A DNA stretch of 64,000 nucleotides, taken from the NCBI RefSeq assembly GCF_010726955.1, contig NZ_AP022603.1, positions 1,860,001 to 1,924,000 on the forward strand, given 5' to 3'. Below, one piece after another: positions 1 to 10,012 of the stretch (its first letter is position 1; each line of letters begins with the position of its first letter). The notes beneath the pieces are model-generated. The model was not told the origin of the DNA. It worked only from the letters and a program-made list of their open reading frames with translations, and searched no databases. Made by a program: the position numbers and the translations under genes. Origin of the DNA: Mycolicibacterium fallax (GTDB lineage Bacteria > Actinomycetota > Actinomycetes > Mycobacteriales > Mycobacteriaceae).

Positions 1-1
1 C

Positions 2-1639
2 GAGGACACCCCGGCCAACGTCGGCTACGACGCCGCGTTCCGGCACTTCTCCGAGGCCAAGATGAACCCCGACCTGATGATGATCGAGACCGACCGCGAT
101 CTGCGGAACCCGGCCGACTTCCTGGTCATCGACAAGATCGCCAAGGCCCTGCGCAACGTGCACGGGATCGCCCAGGTGCAGACCATCACCCGGCCCGACG
201 GCGAGCCGATCAAGCACTCGACTATCCCCTACGTGGTGGGCCAGAGCGGCAGCGCGCAGATCATGAACAACGACTACGCGCAGGCCAACCTGGAGAACAT
301 CCGCAGTCAGATCGACGATCTGCAGGACAGCATCGACGCGATGACCGAGATGATGAGCATCCAGACCAAGCTGGCCGAGGTGTCCCAGCGGATGGCCGAC
401 AAGATGCAGACCACCTCCGACCACATGGGTGACACCCGCGATCATCTCGCCGACTTCGACGATCAGTTCCGGCCGCTGCGCAACTACCTGTACTGGGAGC
501 CGCACTGCTTCGACATCCCGGTCTGCTGGTCGATGCGGGCGGTGTTCGAGAGCATCGACGGCATCGCGATCATGAGCGACGATTTCGAGGACCTGGTCCC
601 CGAGATGCACCGGATGGCCGAACTGATGCCGCAGATGGTCGCGGTGATGCCGGCCCAGATCAAATCGCTGAAGAACCAGAAGAAGACCCTGCAGACCCAG
701 TACCAGATCCAGAAGGCACAGCAGGATCAGGCGATGGCGATGCAGGACAACGCCACCGCGATGGGTGAGGCGTTCGACACCGCCAAGAACGACGACTCGT
801 TCTACCTGCCGCCGGAGGCCTTCGAGACCGAGGACTTCAAGCGGGGCATCAAGCTGTTCATGTCCCCCGACGGTCATGCCGTGCGGTTCACCATCATTCA
901 CCAGGGCGACCCGCTGACCCCGGAGGGCATTGCCCGCATCGAGCCGCTGAAGGTCGCCGCGACCGATGCCATCAAGGGCACCCCGTTCGAGGGCGCCAAG
1001 ATCTACCTCGGCGGTAGTTCGGCCACCTTCAACGACATTCAGCTCGGCGCGGACTACGACCTGCTGGCCGTCGCGGCGGCCGCTCTGGTGCTGATCTTCA
1101 TCATCATGCTGGTGCTGACCCGCGCCGTGGTGGCCGCGGCGGTGATCGTCGGCACGGTGGCGCTCAGCCTGGCCTCGGCGTTCGGCCTGTCGGTGCTGCT
1201 GTGGCAGCACATCATCGGTATCCCGTTGCAGTGGATGGTGCTGCCGATGTCGGTCATTGTGCTGCTGGCCGTCGGCGCGGACTACAACCTGCTGCTGGTC
1301 TCCCGGATCAAGGAGGAGGTCGGTGCCGGGATCAACACCGGCATCATCCGCGCCATGGTCGGCACCGGCTCGGTGGTGACGGCGGCCGGCATGGTGTTCG
1401 CCTTCACCATGATCGGGATGTCGGTCAGCCAGCTGATCACCATCGGCCAGGTCGGTACGACGATCGGGCTGGGCCTGCTGTTCGACACCCTGGTGGTGCG
1501 CTCGCTGATGACCCCCTCCATCGCCGCCCTGCTCGGGCGCTGGTTCTGGTGGCCGCAGCATGTGCGCCAGCGTCCGGTGCCCCAGCCCTGGCCCAAGCCC
1601 AAGGCTGAGCCGGAGCCGGAGCCCGAGCTGGTTTCCTGA
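2..1639 (+). CDS. MmpL family RND transporter, C-terminal part (5' end outside window)
   Basis: The reading frame is open from base 2, so this is the C-terminal ~545 residues of a larger inner-membrane RND transporter that exports lipids or siderophores in mycobacteria. The visible part starts in the second periplasmic domain, which has Met- and Gln-rich helical hairpins (about residues 80-240). It then has five to six membrane helices, including the segment with GADYNLLLVSR, the Asp-Tyr site that relays protons in MmpL proteins. The C-tail is short and Pro/Glu-rich (PKPKAEPEPEPE). The mix of DPLTPEG, an Asp-Tyr relay and the coiled periplasmic hairpin fits the MmpL4/MmpL5-like branch rather than MmpL3. 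The substrate cannot be told from this fragment, and no MmpS partner is visible. Confidence 0.93.
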   Translation, partial: EDTPANVGYDAAFRHFSEAKMNPDLMMIETDRDLRNPADFLVIDKIAKALRNVHGIAQVQTITRPDGEPIKHSTIPYVVGQSGSAQIMNNDYAQANLENIRSQIDDLQDSIDAMTEMMSIQTKLAEVSQRMADKMQTTSDHMGDTRDHLADFDDQFRPLRNYLYWEPHCFDIPVCWSMRAVFESIDGIAIMSDDFEDLVPEMHRMAELMPQMVAVMPAQIKSLKNQKKTLQTQYQIQKAQQDQAMAMQDNATAMGEAFDTAKNDDSFYLPPEAFETEDFKRGIKLFMSPDGHAVRFTIIHQGDPLTPEGIARIEPLKVAATDAIKGTPFEGAKIYLGGSSATFNDIQLGADYDLLAVAAAALVLIFIIMLVLTRAVVAAAVIVGTVALSLASAFGLSVLLWQHIIGIPLQWMVLPMSVIVLLAVGADYNLLLVSRIKEEVGAGINTGIIRAMVGTGSVVTAAGMVFAFTMIGMSVSQLITIGQVGTTIGLGLLFDTLVVRSLMTPSIAALLGRWFWWPQHVRQRPVPQPWPKPKAEPEPEPELVS

Positions 1640-1650
1640 CGTCCGACGGC

Positions 1651-1697
1651 TGCCCCGGTAGTTGCCTGCCCCGGTAGTTGCCTGCGGCGGTAGTTGC
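1651..1697. repeat. Short tandem repeat, three copies of a CGGTAGTTGCC unit
   Basis: Just after the mmpL stop, the unit TGCCCCGGTAGTTGCC occurs twice in tandem, followed by a diverged third copy (TGCGGCGGTAGTTGCC). No open frame uses it. It may have arisen by slippage. Confidence 0.6.
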
Positions 1698-1698
1698 C

Positions 1699-1831
1699 GC
1701 CAGCGCTCAGATGTGTACACGTTTTTCGGCGTGTCGCGTACCGGGCTGCGCGCTGGGCCAACAGCCCTGCCGCCAGCGCTCAGTTGCGTACACGATTTTC
1801 GGCGCGTCGCGTACCAGGGTGCGCGCTGGGC
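1699..1831. repeat. 60-bp imperfect direct repeat (1699-1758 and 1772-1831)
   Basis: Two copies of about 60 bp start with GCCAGCGCTCAG and end with GCGCGCTGGGC, offset by 73 bp. They contain the near-palindromic core GTGTACACGTTTTTCGGCG in copy 1 and GCGTACACGATTTTCGGCG in copy 2. They differ at a handful of positions. They lie between the mmpL gene and the convergent membrane-protein gene, so they may hold a termination or dispersed-repeat function. The function is unknown. Confidence 0.7.
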
Positions 1832-1866
1832 AGTGAGCGGCCCGGCACCCGCGGCACCCGCGGCCC

Positions 1867-2289
1867 TCAGGTCGGGGCCGGACCGCGATGGGTGGCCCGC
1901 CGACCGTCGTCGCCGCCCAGGCGCATCGCGGCGAAGCCGAACAGCAGGACCGACAGCGCAGGGGCGCCCAGCAGCAGCAGCATTGCGGCGACCGGGCCGA
2001 CCGAGCCGGCCAGCGCCTCCGCGGCGGCGAACGTCGCGGCAAGGTAGGTCAGCACGGCGGTCGGGGCCAGCACCAGCGCCGCTATCGCGATGCTCCGGGA
2101 ACTGCCGTAGTAGGCCGCGCTGGTGGTGACCAGGATCAGCGCCGCCGGTGCCACCAGAATCAGCGCCGAAAGCCACAGCATCATCGGCCGGTCCAGGAAC
2201 CACGACGCCGGCAGCGCCAGGAATGCGGTGAGAATCGCCGCCACCACCACCCCGGCGGCGGTCATGCTGCGAACGCTGGAAATGTTCAT
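1867..2289 (-). CDS. Conserved four-helix membrane protein
   Basis: This is a 140-residue hydrophobic protein starting MNISSVRSMTAAG. It has about four predicted membrane helices: residues 8-28, 38-56, 67-90 and 98-118. The cytoplasmic tail is polar, with GGDDGRR. The frame stays open far upstream, but that upstream part is Arg/Gly-rich and lies opposite jetA, so the ATG at 2289 is the sensible start. The gene is divergent from jetA, with 171 bp between them. No catalytic motif is visible and the function is unknown. Confidence 0.7.
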   Translation of the reverse strand: MNISSVRSMTAAGVVVAAILTAFLALPASWFLDRPMMLWLSALILVAPAALILVTTSAAYYGSSRSIAIAALVLAPTAVLTYLAATFAAAEALAGSVGPVAAMLLLLGAPALSVLLFGFAAMRLGGDDGRRATHRGPAPT

Positions 2290-2460
2290 TGCACTGGGGT
2301 TCCCCCGCCGCGGCCGGCCAAACCTTCGCGGGGCTGCAGGGACGGGTGCGACGGCTGTGATCCGACACGCCGGGGCGGCCCACCCGCGGCTCGGGCGATG
2401 TCGGCCCGGTGCCCTATCTTGGACCGTCCGACATCGACGCGGCGCAGAAGGGAGCGGCTC

Positions 2461-3954
2461 GTGGATCACCCCGGTACCGCGGCGTCCGCCGCCGTGACCC
2501 CGGTCACCGAACTGGTCGAGCAGTACCGCGACATCCAGGGCTCCCCCGCGCTGCGACTGCTGGCCACCCTGAATCTCGGCCTGTACGCCACCCTGATGGA
2601 GCGGCACCTGACCGCCGGGGTGATGGCCGAGACCGAGCTCGTCGTCGCCCTGGAGCGCGACCTGGCCGAGCTGGGGCATCCCGACGGCCAGTCCGGGCTG
2701 TCGCTGATCAAGACGTGGGCCAGCCAGGGCTGGCTGCACCGGGTCGCCGACAGCCGGGCCGGCCACGAGCGCAACCTGTGCTACCTGACCCAGGACGCCC
2801 GCCGCGCGCTGGATTTCCTGCGCGGGCTGCGGCGCGGGGACACCATCGCCACCGGCGGCTCGATCGGCGGTATCGCGGCCCGGCTCAAGCAGGTCGCGCT
2901 GCGGGTCGGCACCGACCCGGATCGGCTTCGCGCCGGCATCGAGGCCGAGATCGCCGCCCTGCACGCCGAGCTCGACGCGCTGGCCGACCGGCCCGCCGCC
3001 GGCCCCGCCGCCACCGACGCCGAGCTCACCGACTCCTACGACGAGGCCCGCGCCATCGCGCTGCAGATGGAGCGGCTGATCACCGACATCGGCCAGTACG
3101 GGGCGATGATCGAGGCCGCCACCGCCGCGCTGGACGAGCCGATCGACACCAACACCGAATACCGCGACCGCCAGCGCCAGATGTACGCCGACTACCAGGC
3201 GGCCTGGGATTCGCAGGGCCGCGACAGTCACCGGGCGTTCCTGCGGATGATCAACGACCCGGATCAGCGCGCGGAGTTCGAGGCCGACGTGGCCGCCGTC
3301 GCCGCGGCGCTGCCCGCCCTGGACCCGGAGCTGCGCACCGTGATGGCCGGGTTCTTCGAACTGGTCGGCCACCAGATCGACGAGGTGGAACGCATCCAGC
3401 AGCGCTGCGCTCAGCGGGTCAAGCGGTTCACCGCATTCGGCACCCTGGAGCAGAGCCGCGGGGTGGCCCGTCAGCTCAACGAGGCGATCGGCGCCGCCCG
3501 CAATCTGCTGCGCGCCTCGCTGACCGACTCGCGGCTGGACCTCGATCTGCCGCTGGCCCGGCACACCATCAGTTCCGTTGGGGCACTGAGCTTCCGGATC
3601 GGCGAGCTGTCGCAGCCGCAGCCCGCGCTGGCCGCCGAGGCCGACCTGGATCTGTCCGGGTTCTCCGCGCTGACCAGCCAGGTCGACGCACCGGCGATGT
3701 CGGCGATGATCAACGACGCGCTGGCCGACGGCCCGTTGTCGCTGCCCGATGCCGTCGAGCGGCTGGAGTCGGCCTACCTGGGTCACGTGATCGTGCTGTG
3801 GTCCTGGGCGCTGGCGCAGCCCGGCGCCGACCCGGTCGCCCCCGAATCGGCCCGGGTGCGGTTCCGCTCCCTCGACGGCGGCGACCGGCTGATGGACGTG
3901 CCCCGGCTGCTGTTCACCGAACCGATCTCGACGCTGCTGGGAGCCGCACCGTGA
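2461..3954 (+). CDS. jetA: JetA/MksF/EptA-like kleisin subunit (DUF3375 family)
   Basis: This 497-residue protein matches the DUF3375 family, the kleisin-like subunit of the Wadjet (MksBEFG, EptABCD) SMC-like complex that restricts small circular plasmids. The start is the GTG at 2461, preceded by the AGAAGGGAG ribosome site. The N-terminal winged-helix region reads ELVEQYRDIQGSPALRLLATL. The middle is helical, with EYRDRQRQMYADYQAAWDSQ, followed by a C-terminal winged-helix-like part. Its stop overlaps the GTG start of jetB by four bases. The order A-B-C with overlapping ends indicates a translationally coupled operon. Length and order agree with the family. No damage is seen. Confidence 0.88.
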   Translation: MDHPGTAASAAVTPVTELVEQYRDIQGSPALRLLATLNLGLYATLMERHLTAGVMAETELVVALERDLAELGHPDGQSGLSLIKTWASQGWLHRVADSRAGHERNLCYLTQDARRALDFLRGLRRGDTIATGGSIGGIAARLKQVALRVGTDPDRLRAGIEAEIAALHAELDALADRPAAGPAATDAELTDSYDEARAIALQMERLITDIGQYGAMIEAATAALDEPIDTNTEYRDRQRQMYADYQAAWDSQGRDSHRAFLRMINDPDQRAEFEADVAAVAAALPALDPELRTVMAGFFELVGHQIDEVERIQQRCAQRVKRFTAFGTLEQSRGVARQLNEAIGAARNLLRASLTDSRLDLDLPLARHTISSVGALSFRIGELSQPQPALAAEADLDLSGFSALTSQVDAPAMSAMINDALADGPLSLPDAVERLESAYLGHVIVLWSWALAQPGADPVAPESARVRFRSLDGGDRLMDVPRLLFTEPISTLLGAAP

Positions 3955-4676
3955 CCCTGGAACCGGACACCGACTACGCCGCGCTGGCCGCGCTGCCCGA
4001 GGTCGACCAGAGTGCCCGCACCCCGGCGCGGCGGCGACCGCGGTTCGAGGGCGACGTCTCCGAGCTGCCGGACCGGGCCTGCTGGGCGCTGCAGCACCTG
4101 CTGGCCCGGCGCTACATCTCCGCCGAGACCGACCGGGACCTGTACGGCTGGGTGCTGGAGTACCGCCCGCAGCTCACCGTGCGGCTCTCCGAGCTGGACC
4201 TGATGCTGCGGGTCGCCGACGGCATCGTCGAGGGCGGCGGCGTCGCGTTCGTCGAGCAGGCCCGCTACGAGTCCGCCCGCGGGGTCAAGCTGCTGCGCCG
4301 CGAACCACTGGGCACCTACGACTCCATCCTGGCGCTGCACCTGGCCCAGTTCATGCGCGCGGCCGGCGATCAGAACGTGGTGATCAGCCGCGACGAAATG
4401 CACGGGCTGTTCGCCGGGGTGCTCAACGAGGTGGACCGCGACGCGGTGGCGTTCACCGCCCGCATCGACGCCGCGATCGCCCGGCTGACGTCGTTGGAGA
4501 TCCTGCGCCGCAGCCGCGACGACGAGGACAGCTACACCGTCAGCCCGGTCATCTCCGCGGTGCTGACGGCCTCGGTGATCAGCGAGCTGCAGCAGCAGTT
4601 CGAGGCGCTGCTGGGCGGCACGCCGGTCGATTCCGCCGGCGCGCCCACCGACGAGGAAGCCGAACTCGATGTCTGA
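3951..4676 (+). CDS. jetB: JetB/MksE/EptB-like subunit (DUF4194 family)
   Basis: This 241-residue protein is of the DUF4194 type, the KITE-like winged-helix partner that binds the JetA kleisin. It begins at GTG 3951, inside the jetA stop, and ends eight bases into jetC, so all three subunits are coupled. Recognisable stretches are [19 protein letters not shown] near residue 45 and a helical segment around residues 110-150. The C-tail is acidic ([10 protein letters not shown]). It presumably assembles with JetA and JetC as a DNA-loop-extruding motor. Confidence 0.86.
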   Translation: MTLEPDTDYAALAALPEVDQSARTPARRRPRFEGDVSELPDRACWALQHLLARRYISAETDRDLYGWVLEYRPQLTVRLSELDLMLRVADGIVEGGGVAFVEQARYESARGVKLLRREPLGTYDSILALHLAQFMRAAGDQNVVISRDEMHGLFAGVLNEVDRDAVAFTARIDAAIARLTSLEILRRSRDDEDSYTVSPVISAVLTASVISELQQQFEALLGGTPVDSAGAPTDEEAELDV

Positions 4677-7600
4677 ACAGTTCCACCTGTCCCGGCTGCA
4701 GATCATCAACTGGGGGGTGTTCGACGGCTACCACGACATCGGCTTCAGCGCCGGCGGCGCGCTGATCGCGGGCGCCTCCGGCAGCGGCAAATCCTCACTG
4801 CTCGATGCGATTTCGCTGGGCTTCCTGCCGTTCAACCGGCGCAACTTCAACGCCTCCGGCGATCACACCGCGGCCGGCTCCAGTGCCGGGCGGCGCACCG
4901 TCGACAAGTACGTGCGCGGTGCCTGGGGCCAGCGCAGCGACGGCGGCACCGCCAAGGTGATGTACCTGCGCGGCGAGGGCACCGCCTGGTCGGCGGTGGC
5001 GGTGACCTACACCGGGGACAGCGGCCGGGCCGTCACCGGGCTGGTGCTCAAATGGCTGACCGGCGAATCGCGCACCGACTCCTCGAGCCGGTTCGTGCTC
5101 GCCGACGGCGACCGGGACATCGAGGACGTCTGCAACCGTTGGGCGGCAGCACGTTTCGCCGCCCCGGTGTTCAAGGACGACGACTGGCGGTTCTCCACCA
5201 AGGTGGAGTCGCAGTACCTGGCCCAGTTGTACGCCACCATCGGCATCCGCGGCTCCGATGCCGCCCAGCAGCTGCTCGGCAAGGCCAAATCGCTCAAGTC
5301 GGTGGGCGGACTGGAGCAGTTCGTCCGCGACTTCATGCTCGACGAGCCCGAAAGCCTGGCCCGGCTGCCCGAGGCGCTCAAGCAGATCGACCCGCTGGTG
5401 GAGGCCCGCGAGCTGCTGGCCGTCGCGCAGCGCAAGCGCAAGATCCTCGGCGACATCGAGAAGATCCAGCAGCGCTACGCCTCGGAGTCCTCGGACCTGG
5501 GCATCATCGACCTGGTGGACGCCCCGATGGTGCGGGCCTACACCGATCACCTGCGGCTGGCGTCCTGCCCGGGGCAGATCGCCTCGCTGGATCAGACCAT
5601 CGACCAGCTCGGCAACGAGTACGAGGACATCACCCGGGCGCTGAATCTGGCCAAGGCCGAGGCGGATTCGCTCAACGGGCAGATCAGCGGGTCCAGCTCC
5701 AGCATCGGGCCGCTGCAGTCGCAGGTGGCCGCCGCCGAGGCCGCCGCCGAGGAGGTGTCCCGCCGCCGCGCCGGGTACGAGACCCTGCTGGCCGCGCAGC
5801 AGCTCGACGTCCCCGAGACCGCCGAGCAGTTCTGGAACCTGCGCGAGGAACTCGCCGGCCAGGCCACCGAGCTGCTGGCCCGGCTGGACCGCGGCCGGGA
5901 GGCCTCCACCGACGCCGAGTACACCCAGAAGTCGGCCCGGCTGGCCCGCGACCAGGCCGCCAAGGAACTCGCGCGCGTCGAGCAGGTCGGGTCTGCGCTG
6001 CCGGAGTCGGCGATCACCGTGCGCGACCACATCTGCGCCGCCGTCGGGCTCGATCCCGCCGAGCTGCCCTATGTCGCCGAGTTGCTGGACCTGCGACCGG
6101 AGCAGAACCGGTGGCGGGTCGCGGTGGAGAAGGTGCTGCGCGGGGTGGGGCTGCGGCTGCTGGTGCCCGATAAGCATTACGGCGCGGTGCTGCGGTTCGT
6201 CAACGAGACGAACATGCGCGGCCGGCTGCAACTGCACCACGTGCGGGCCTCGCTGGTCGGCGCGGACCCGGCCGAGGCCGAGCCGAAAACGTTGGCCGGC
6301 AAGCTGTTTGTCGTCGACCCCGGCCATCCGTGCGCGGCCGAGGCCGCCGACATCATCGCCGCGGCCGGCGACCACATCTGCGTCGACAGCCCGGACGTCT
6401 TCGTCCGGTTCCGCCGCGCGGTCACCGACACCGGCCTGCACAAGGACTCCGAGCGGCTGGCGATCAAGGACGACCGCCGTCCGCTGCGGCCCTCGGAGTA
6501 CATCTACCAGGGCGAGGTGGCCGCCAAGATCGACGCGCTGACCGTCGAGCTGGCCAACGCCGAGCAGTCCTATCAGCAGGCCCGCCGGGCCGCCGACGAC
6601 ATCGCCGCGCAGCGGCAGCAATGGCGCGACCGGGCCGGCGCCGGCAAGGCGATCTGCGAGCAGTTCCCGCAGTGGAATCACGTCGACGTCGAGACCGCCG
6701 ACCAGCACGCCGACCGGCTGCGCGAGCAGTTCGAGATTCTGCTGGCCGATCACCCCGACATTGAGGCGCTGTCGGCCCGCGCCGAGGAATGCTGGACCGA
6801 GATCCAGACCCTGATGACCCGCCGCGGGGCGATCGCCACCCGCCGCGACGATCTCGACCAGCGCCGCACCCGGCTGCTGGAGCTGCAGGATCGGCTGAGC
6901 CCGGCGTTCGTCTCCGAGCCGCTGACCGAACTGCTGCACCGCTACGCCGCCGAGCTGCCGGTGTCGCTGGAGCTGCTCAGCCCCGAGCCGCACCGCGAGG
7001 CGCTGTTCGGCGCGATCCGCCGGGAGCGCGATCAGTTGCGGGACAGTCGCCGTCGGTCCTACGACGAGCTGGCCCGCATCCTGGCCACCTTCGACACCGC
7101 CTTCCCCGACGCGATCCCCAACGACAGCGACGTGTTCGACGAGCGGGTGCACGACTATGTCGCGCTGTGCCGGCACATCGACGAGCGGGAACTGCCCGAG
7201 GCCTACGAGCGGATGATGCGGCTGGTGACCGAGCAGGCGCCCGACGCGATCCTGACGCTGCACCGGGTCGCCGAGCAGGAGGCCCGCCGGATCAGCGACC
7301 AGATCGCCCGGGTGAACACCGGCCTGGGGGCGGTGGAGTTCAACTCCGGCACCCGGCTGACCCTGCGGGCCACCCCGCGCCCGCTCACCGCGGTGGCCGA
7401 GCTGACCGACATCGTGCGGGCCATCTCGCGGCGCATCGCGGAGGTCGGGCTCGGCGACAAGCAGGCGATCCTGGACCAGTACGCCGACATCCTGCGGCTG
7501 CGCAACCGGTTGGCCTCCACCGCCCCGGAGGACCGGGCCTGGACCCGCGACGCCCTGGATGTGCGCAACCGGTTCGCCTTCGACTGCGCGGAGTGGGACG

Positions 7601-8043
7601 CGCGCAGCGACGAGCTGATCCGCACGCACAGCAACGCCGGGGACAACTCCGGCGGCGAGCAGGAGAAGCTGATGGCGTTCTGCCTGGCCGGGGCGCTGAG
7701 CTTCAACCTGGCCGCGCCCGGCAGCGCCGACGGGGAGCAGGCCAATCGGCCGGTGTTCGCCCAGTTGATGCTCGATGAGGCGTTCTCCAAGTCCGATCCG
7801 CAGTTCGCCCAGCAGGCGCTGCAGGCGTTCCGGAAGTTCGGCTTCCAGCTGGTGATCGTCGCGACCGTGCAGAACGCCACCACCATCCAGCCCTACATCG
7901 ACTCGGTGGTGATGGTGTCCAAGCGCGGCGGCCAGGGCCGCAACGCCCGCCCGGTGGCCTCGGTGGTGACCAAGACGATCTCGGAGTTCACCACGCTGCG
8001 CCAGGAGATGACCGCGGCCGAGCGGGTGCCGGCGGGGGTGTAG
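4669..8043 (+). CDS. jetC: JetC/MksB/EptC-like SMC-family ATPase
   Basis: This is a 1124-residue SMC-like ATPase, the motor of the Wadjet/Mks complex. Walker A is GASGSGKS at residues 35-42. Long heptad-rich coiled coils occupy about residues 230-450 and 620-800, flanking a hinge-like globular part near 460-600. The ABC signature region SGGEQEK is near residue 994 and Walker [12 protein letters not shown] near 1033. Length is normal for JetC. In M. smegmatis the homologous eptABC locus limits plasmid maintenance. The ATPase motifs look intact, so the complex could be active as a motor. A nuclease partner is not evident downstream. Confidence 0.92.
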   Translation: MSEQFHLSRLQIINWGVFDGYHDIGFSAGGALIAGASGSGKSSLLDAISLGFLPFNRRNFNASGDHTAAGSSAGRRTVDKYVRGAWGQRSDGGTAKVMYLRGEGTAWSAVAVTYTGDSGRAVTGLVLKWLTGESRTDSSSRFVLADGDRDIEDVCNRWAAARFAAPVFKDDDWRFSTKVESQYLAQLYATIGIRGSDAAQQLLGKAKSLKSVGGLEQFVRDFMLDEPESLARLPEALKQIDPLVEARELLAVAQRKRKILGDIEKIQQRYASESSDLGIIDLVDAPMVRAYTDHLRLASCPGQIASLDQTIDQLGNEYEDITRALNLAKAEADSLNGQISGSSSSIGPLQSQVAAAEAAAEEVSRRRAGYETLLAAQQLDVPETAEQFWNLREELAGQATELLARLDRGREASTDAEYTQKSARLARDQAAKELARVEQVGSALPESAITVRDHICAAVGLDPAELPYVAELLDLRPEQNRWRVAVEKVLRGVGLRLLVPDKHYGAVLRFVNETNMRGRLQLHHVRASLVGADPAEAEPKTLAGKLFVVDPGHPCAAEAADIIAAAGDHICVDSPDVFVRFRRAVTDTGLHKDSERLAIKDDRRPLRPSEYIYQGEVAAKIDALTVELANAEQSYQQARRAADDIAAQRQQWRDRAGAGKAICEQFPQWNHVDVETADQHADRLREQFEILLADHPDIEALSARAEECWTEIQTLMTRRGAIATRRDDLDQRRTRLLELQDRLSPAFVSEPLTELLHRYAAELPVSLELLSPEPHREALFGAIRRERDQLRDSRRRSYDELARILATFDTAFPDAIPNDSDVFDERVHDYVALCRHIDERELPEAYERMMRLVTEQAPDAILTLHRVAEQEARRISDQIARVNTGLGAVEFNSGTRLTLRATPRPLTAVAELTDIVRAISRRIAEVGLGDKQAILDQYADILRLRNRLASTAPEDRAWTRDALDVRNRFAFDCAEWDARSDELIRTHSNAGDNSGGEQEKLMAFCLAGALSFNLAAPGSADGEQANRPVFAQLMLDEAFSKSDPQFAQQALQAFRKFGFQLVIVATVQNATTIQPYIDSVVMVSKRGGQGRNARPVASVVTKTISEFTTLRQEMTAAERVPAGV

Positions 8044-8081
8044 GCCGCAAGTGCGCCGCAGCGCTGCGGGACAATGATCCG

Positions 8082-9950
8082 ATGGCCGCCGACCTGCTTG
8101 ACGAGTTCGCCCGCTGGGTCGATGCTCACCGAACTCCCGACGCCGACAACGTTGTGAACAGCGTCGACACCTTCCTGAGTTGGTGGGACGGCGCCGGCCG
8201 CGGTGACCTGTCGTCCCTCGGCGAGGAGCACCTGCGGGAATTTCTGCTGCGCTGGTGCCCGCGGCATCTGTCCGCCGCCCCGGAGGAATCGGCCCAGATC
8301 TGCGGCGCCCTGGCCGACTTCATCGACTTCCTGGCTGAGACCCGGCGGTTGCCGCGCCGCGCCGCGCCGCTGGCGCGAGTCACCCTCGACCTGGCCGACG
8401 CCATGCAGGCCGCGATGGCCGACCCGAGCAATTGGGGCATGAGCAAGACCCTGTTCGCCGGCATCGTGGGCGCCGAGTCGATGTCCGAGGACGAACTGCG
8501 GGCCGCACTGGCGCGCCGCGTCGAGGAGCACAATGCGCTGCCCCTGGAGCAGCGCCGGGCCGCGACCGACGCGTTCTTCGACGCTCCGCCGGCTGCGCTG
8601 GAGCTGCCGTTTTTGCATGTGCCGCCGCCGGAGGCAGAGGTGGCCGCCGCCGCCGCATCGGCCGAGCTGCCCGCGCGGATCCAGGCGCTGCGCGACTATC
8701 TCGGCGAGAACGGCAAGACCCTGACCGCCAAGGGCAACCTGAAACTCGCCGACGGGCGGGCGCTGGTCGAGATCCTGGACACCGGCGACGAAATGGATCC
8801 GGCGTTCGGCGATCGTATCTACCGCACCCGCTCGACCGCGGACCTGAGTTACCTCAGTTATCTGCTGGCCGTCGCCGACGCCGCAGGCGCGGTCCGCGTG
8901 GTCAACAACCGGCTCGTCCCGGTCAAGGCGTGGGCCCGGCGCGCCCCCGTCGACGCCGCGTCCAAGCTCTTTGACACGGTGCTCGAATACGGTGTGATGT
9001 CAATGAATTCGCATGCGACCGGTTTCTACGGCGAGATGCACGACTTTCTCGACGACGGGGTCCCGCATTGGCTGTCCCGGCTGCTGGATCCGGGACTGGC
9101 ACTGCCATTCGACAAGCTGCTCGAGCTGCATCAGCACATGCTGTCTCAACAGCTCGACGGCTATACGGCCGAGTACTACCAGTACGAGGGCGGGCTGGCC
9201 CGCGACCTGAGCCGGATCGTGAGCGTCCTGGCGCTGACCGGCGCGGTGGCCTGGACGGATCGAACGCAGACGCAAAGCAAATGGGGACCGGCCTACGACA
9301 CCGGCGGCACCATCACCATGACGGCGCTCGGCCGGCACGCCCTGCCCCCGCTGCTGCCGGCGGCGGGCATCGAGTTGCGCAGCGCCGAGGACGTCACCGA
9401 CCTTGAGCTGGCAGATCTGATCGACGTCATGGCGGACGTGCCGCACGAACAGCATTCGGCGCTGCTGCAGCAGTGGCGCCCCGCGCTGACGGCGACCGAG
9501 CGCGCGGCGCTGGTCTCGGCGCTGATCGCCGAGGCCGACGACGCGCACACCCGGCTCGTCGGCTTGCGCCTGCTCGGCATGTTCGATACCGCGGTGGCCG
9601 AGTCACAGATGCGGCAACTGCTCGACAGCACCGCGGCCGGGCATGCGGCGATCTGGTTGCTCGAGGAGGGCCTGGCCGACGCCGACAGCGTCAGCGGGTT
9701 CATCACGCCCGCGGTGCTGCTCGACATGCTGTCGCTGCTCGTCGACGAACCCGACGAACTGTGCCGGCTGTTTCTCGCCGGCCACCACCCCGAGGACGCC
9801 CTGGAGTTCTTTTGGCGGCACCGGGCGCCGGAAACCGCCGAGGTGCTCGACATCCTGGGCCGGCATCTGCCCGACGCGAAGCTGGCGAAACAGGCCCGCA
9901 AGGCGGCCATGCGCCACCGCAGTTGGATCGCCAACCGCGGCCTCGGCTGA
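8082..9950 (+). CDS. Large conserved protein of unknown function in the jetD position
   Basis: This 622-residue protein starts 38 bp after jetC. It is helical and acidic. Around residues 200-300 is a globular region with LTAKGNLKLADGRALVEIL followed by RSTADLSYLSYLLAVADAAG. The C-terminal 200 residues look like helical repeats (HEAT/ARM-like). I see no TOPRIM motif and no DUF3322/DUF2220 signature, so it does not look like the JetD/MksG nuclease. The wider spacing leaves open whether it belongs to the jet operon. The function is unknown. Confidence 0.75.
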   Translation: MAADLLDEFARWVDAHRTPDADNVVNSVDTFLSWWDGAGRGDLSSLGEEHLREFLLRWCPRHLSAAPEESAQICGALADFIDFLAETRRLPRRAAPLARVTLDLADAMQAAMADPSNWGMSKTLFAGIVGAESMSEDELRAALARRVEEHNALPLEQRRAATDAFFDAPPAALELPFLHVPPPEAEVAAAAASAELPARIQALRDYLGENGKTLTAKGNLKLADGRALVEILDTGDEMDPAFGDRIYRTRSTADLSYLSYLLAVADAAGAVRVVNNRLVPVKAWARRAPVDAASKLFDTVLEYGVMSMNSHATGFYGEMHDFLDDGVPHWLSRLLDPGLALPFDKLLELHQHMLSQQLDGYTAEYYQYEGGLARDLSRIVSVLALTGAVAWTDRTQTQSKWGPAYDTGGTITMTALGRHALPPLLPAAGIELRSAEDVTDLELADLIDVMADVPHEQHSALLQQWRPALTATERAALVSALIAEADDAHTRLVGLRLLGMFDTAVAESQMRQLLDSTAAGHAAIWLLEEGLADADSVSGFITPAVLLDMLSLLVDEPDELCRLFLAGHHPEDALEFFWRHRAPETAEVLDILGRHLPDAKLAKQARKAAMRHRSWIANRGLG

Positions 9951-10012
9951 TCGAGGCCGGCCGCGGATCGGTGCAGCCCGGCCGATTCAGCAGGCCGGAC
10001 TAGGCTGCGCGC

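Noticed and set aside
1867..3786. A minus-strand open frame of 639 residues covering jetA
   Set aside because: Only its last 140 residues (from the ATG at 2289) look like protein. The rest is a Gly/Arg/Gln-rich mirror of jetA caused by high GC.
4795..7629. A 944-residue minus-strand open frame opposite jetC
   Set aside because: It is a shadow of the jetC codons, with the low-complexity Gly/Val/Gln/Arg composition typical of antisense frames in high-GC genomes.
8082..9950. The possibility that the gene after jetC is jetD
   Set aside because: No TOPRIM or DUF2220/DUF3322 motifs are visible, and length and composition differ from JetD (about 400 residues).
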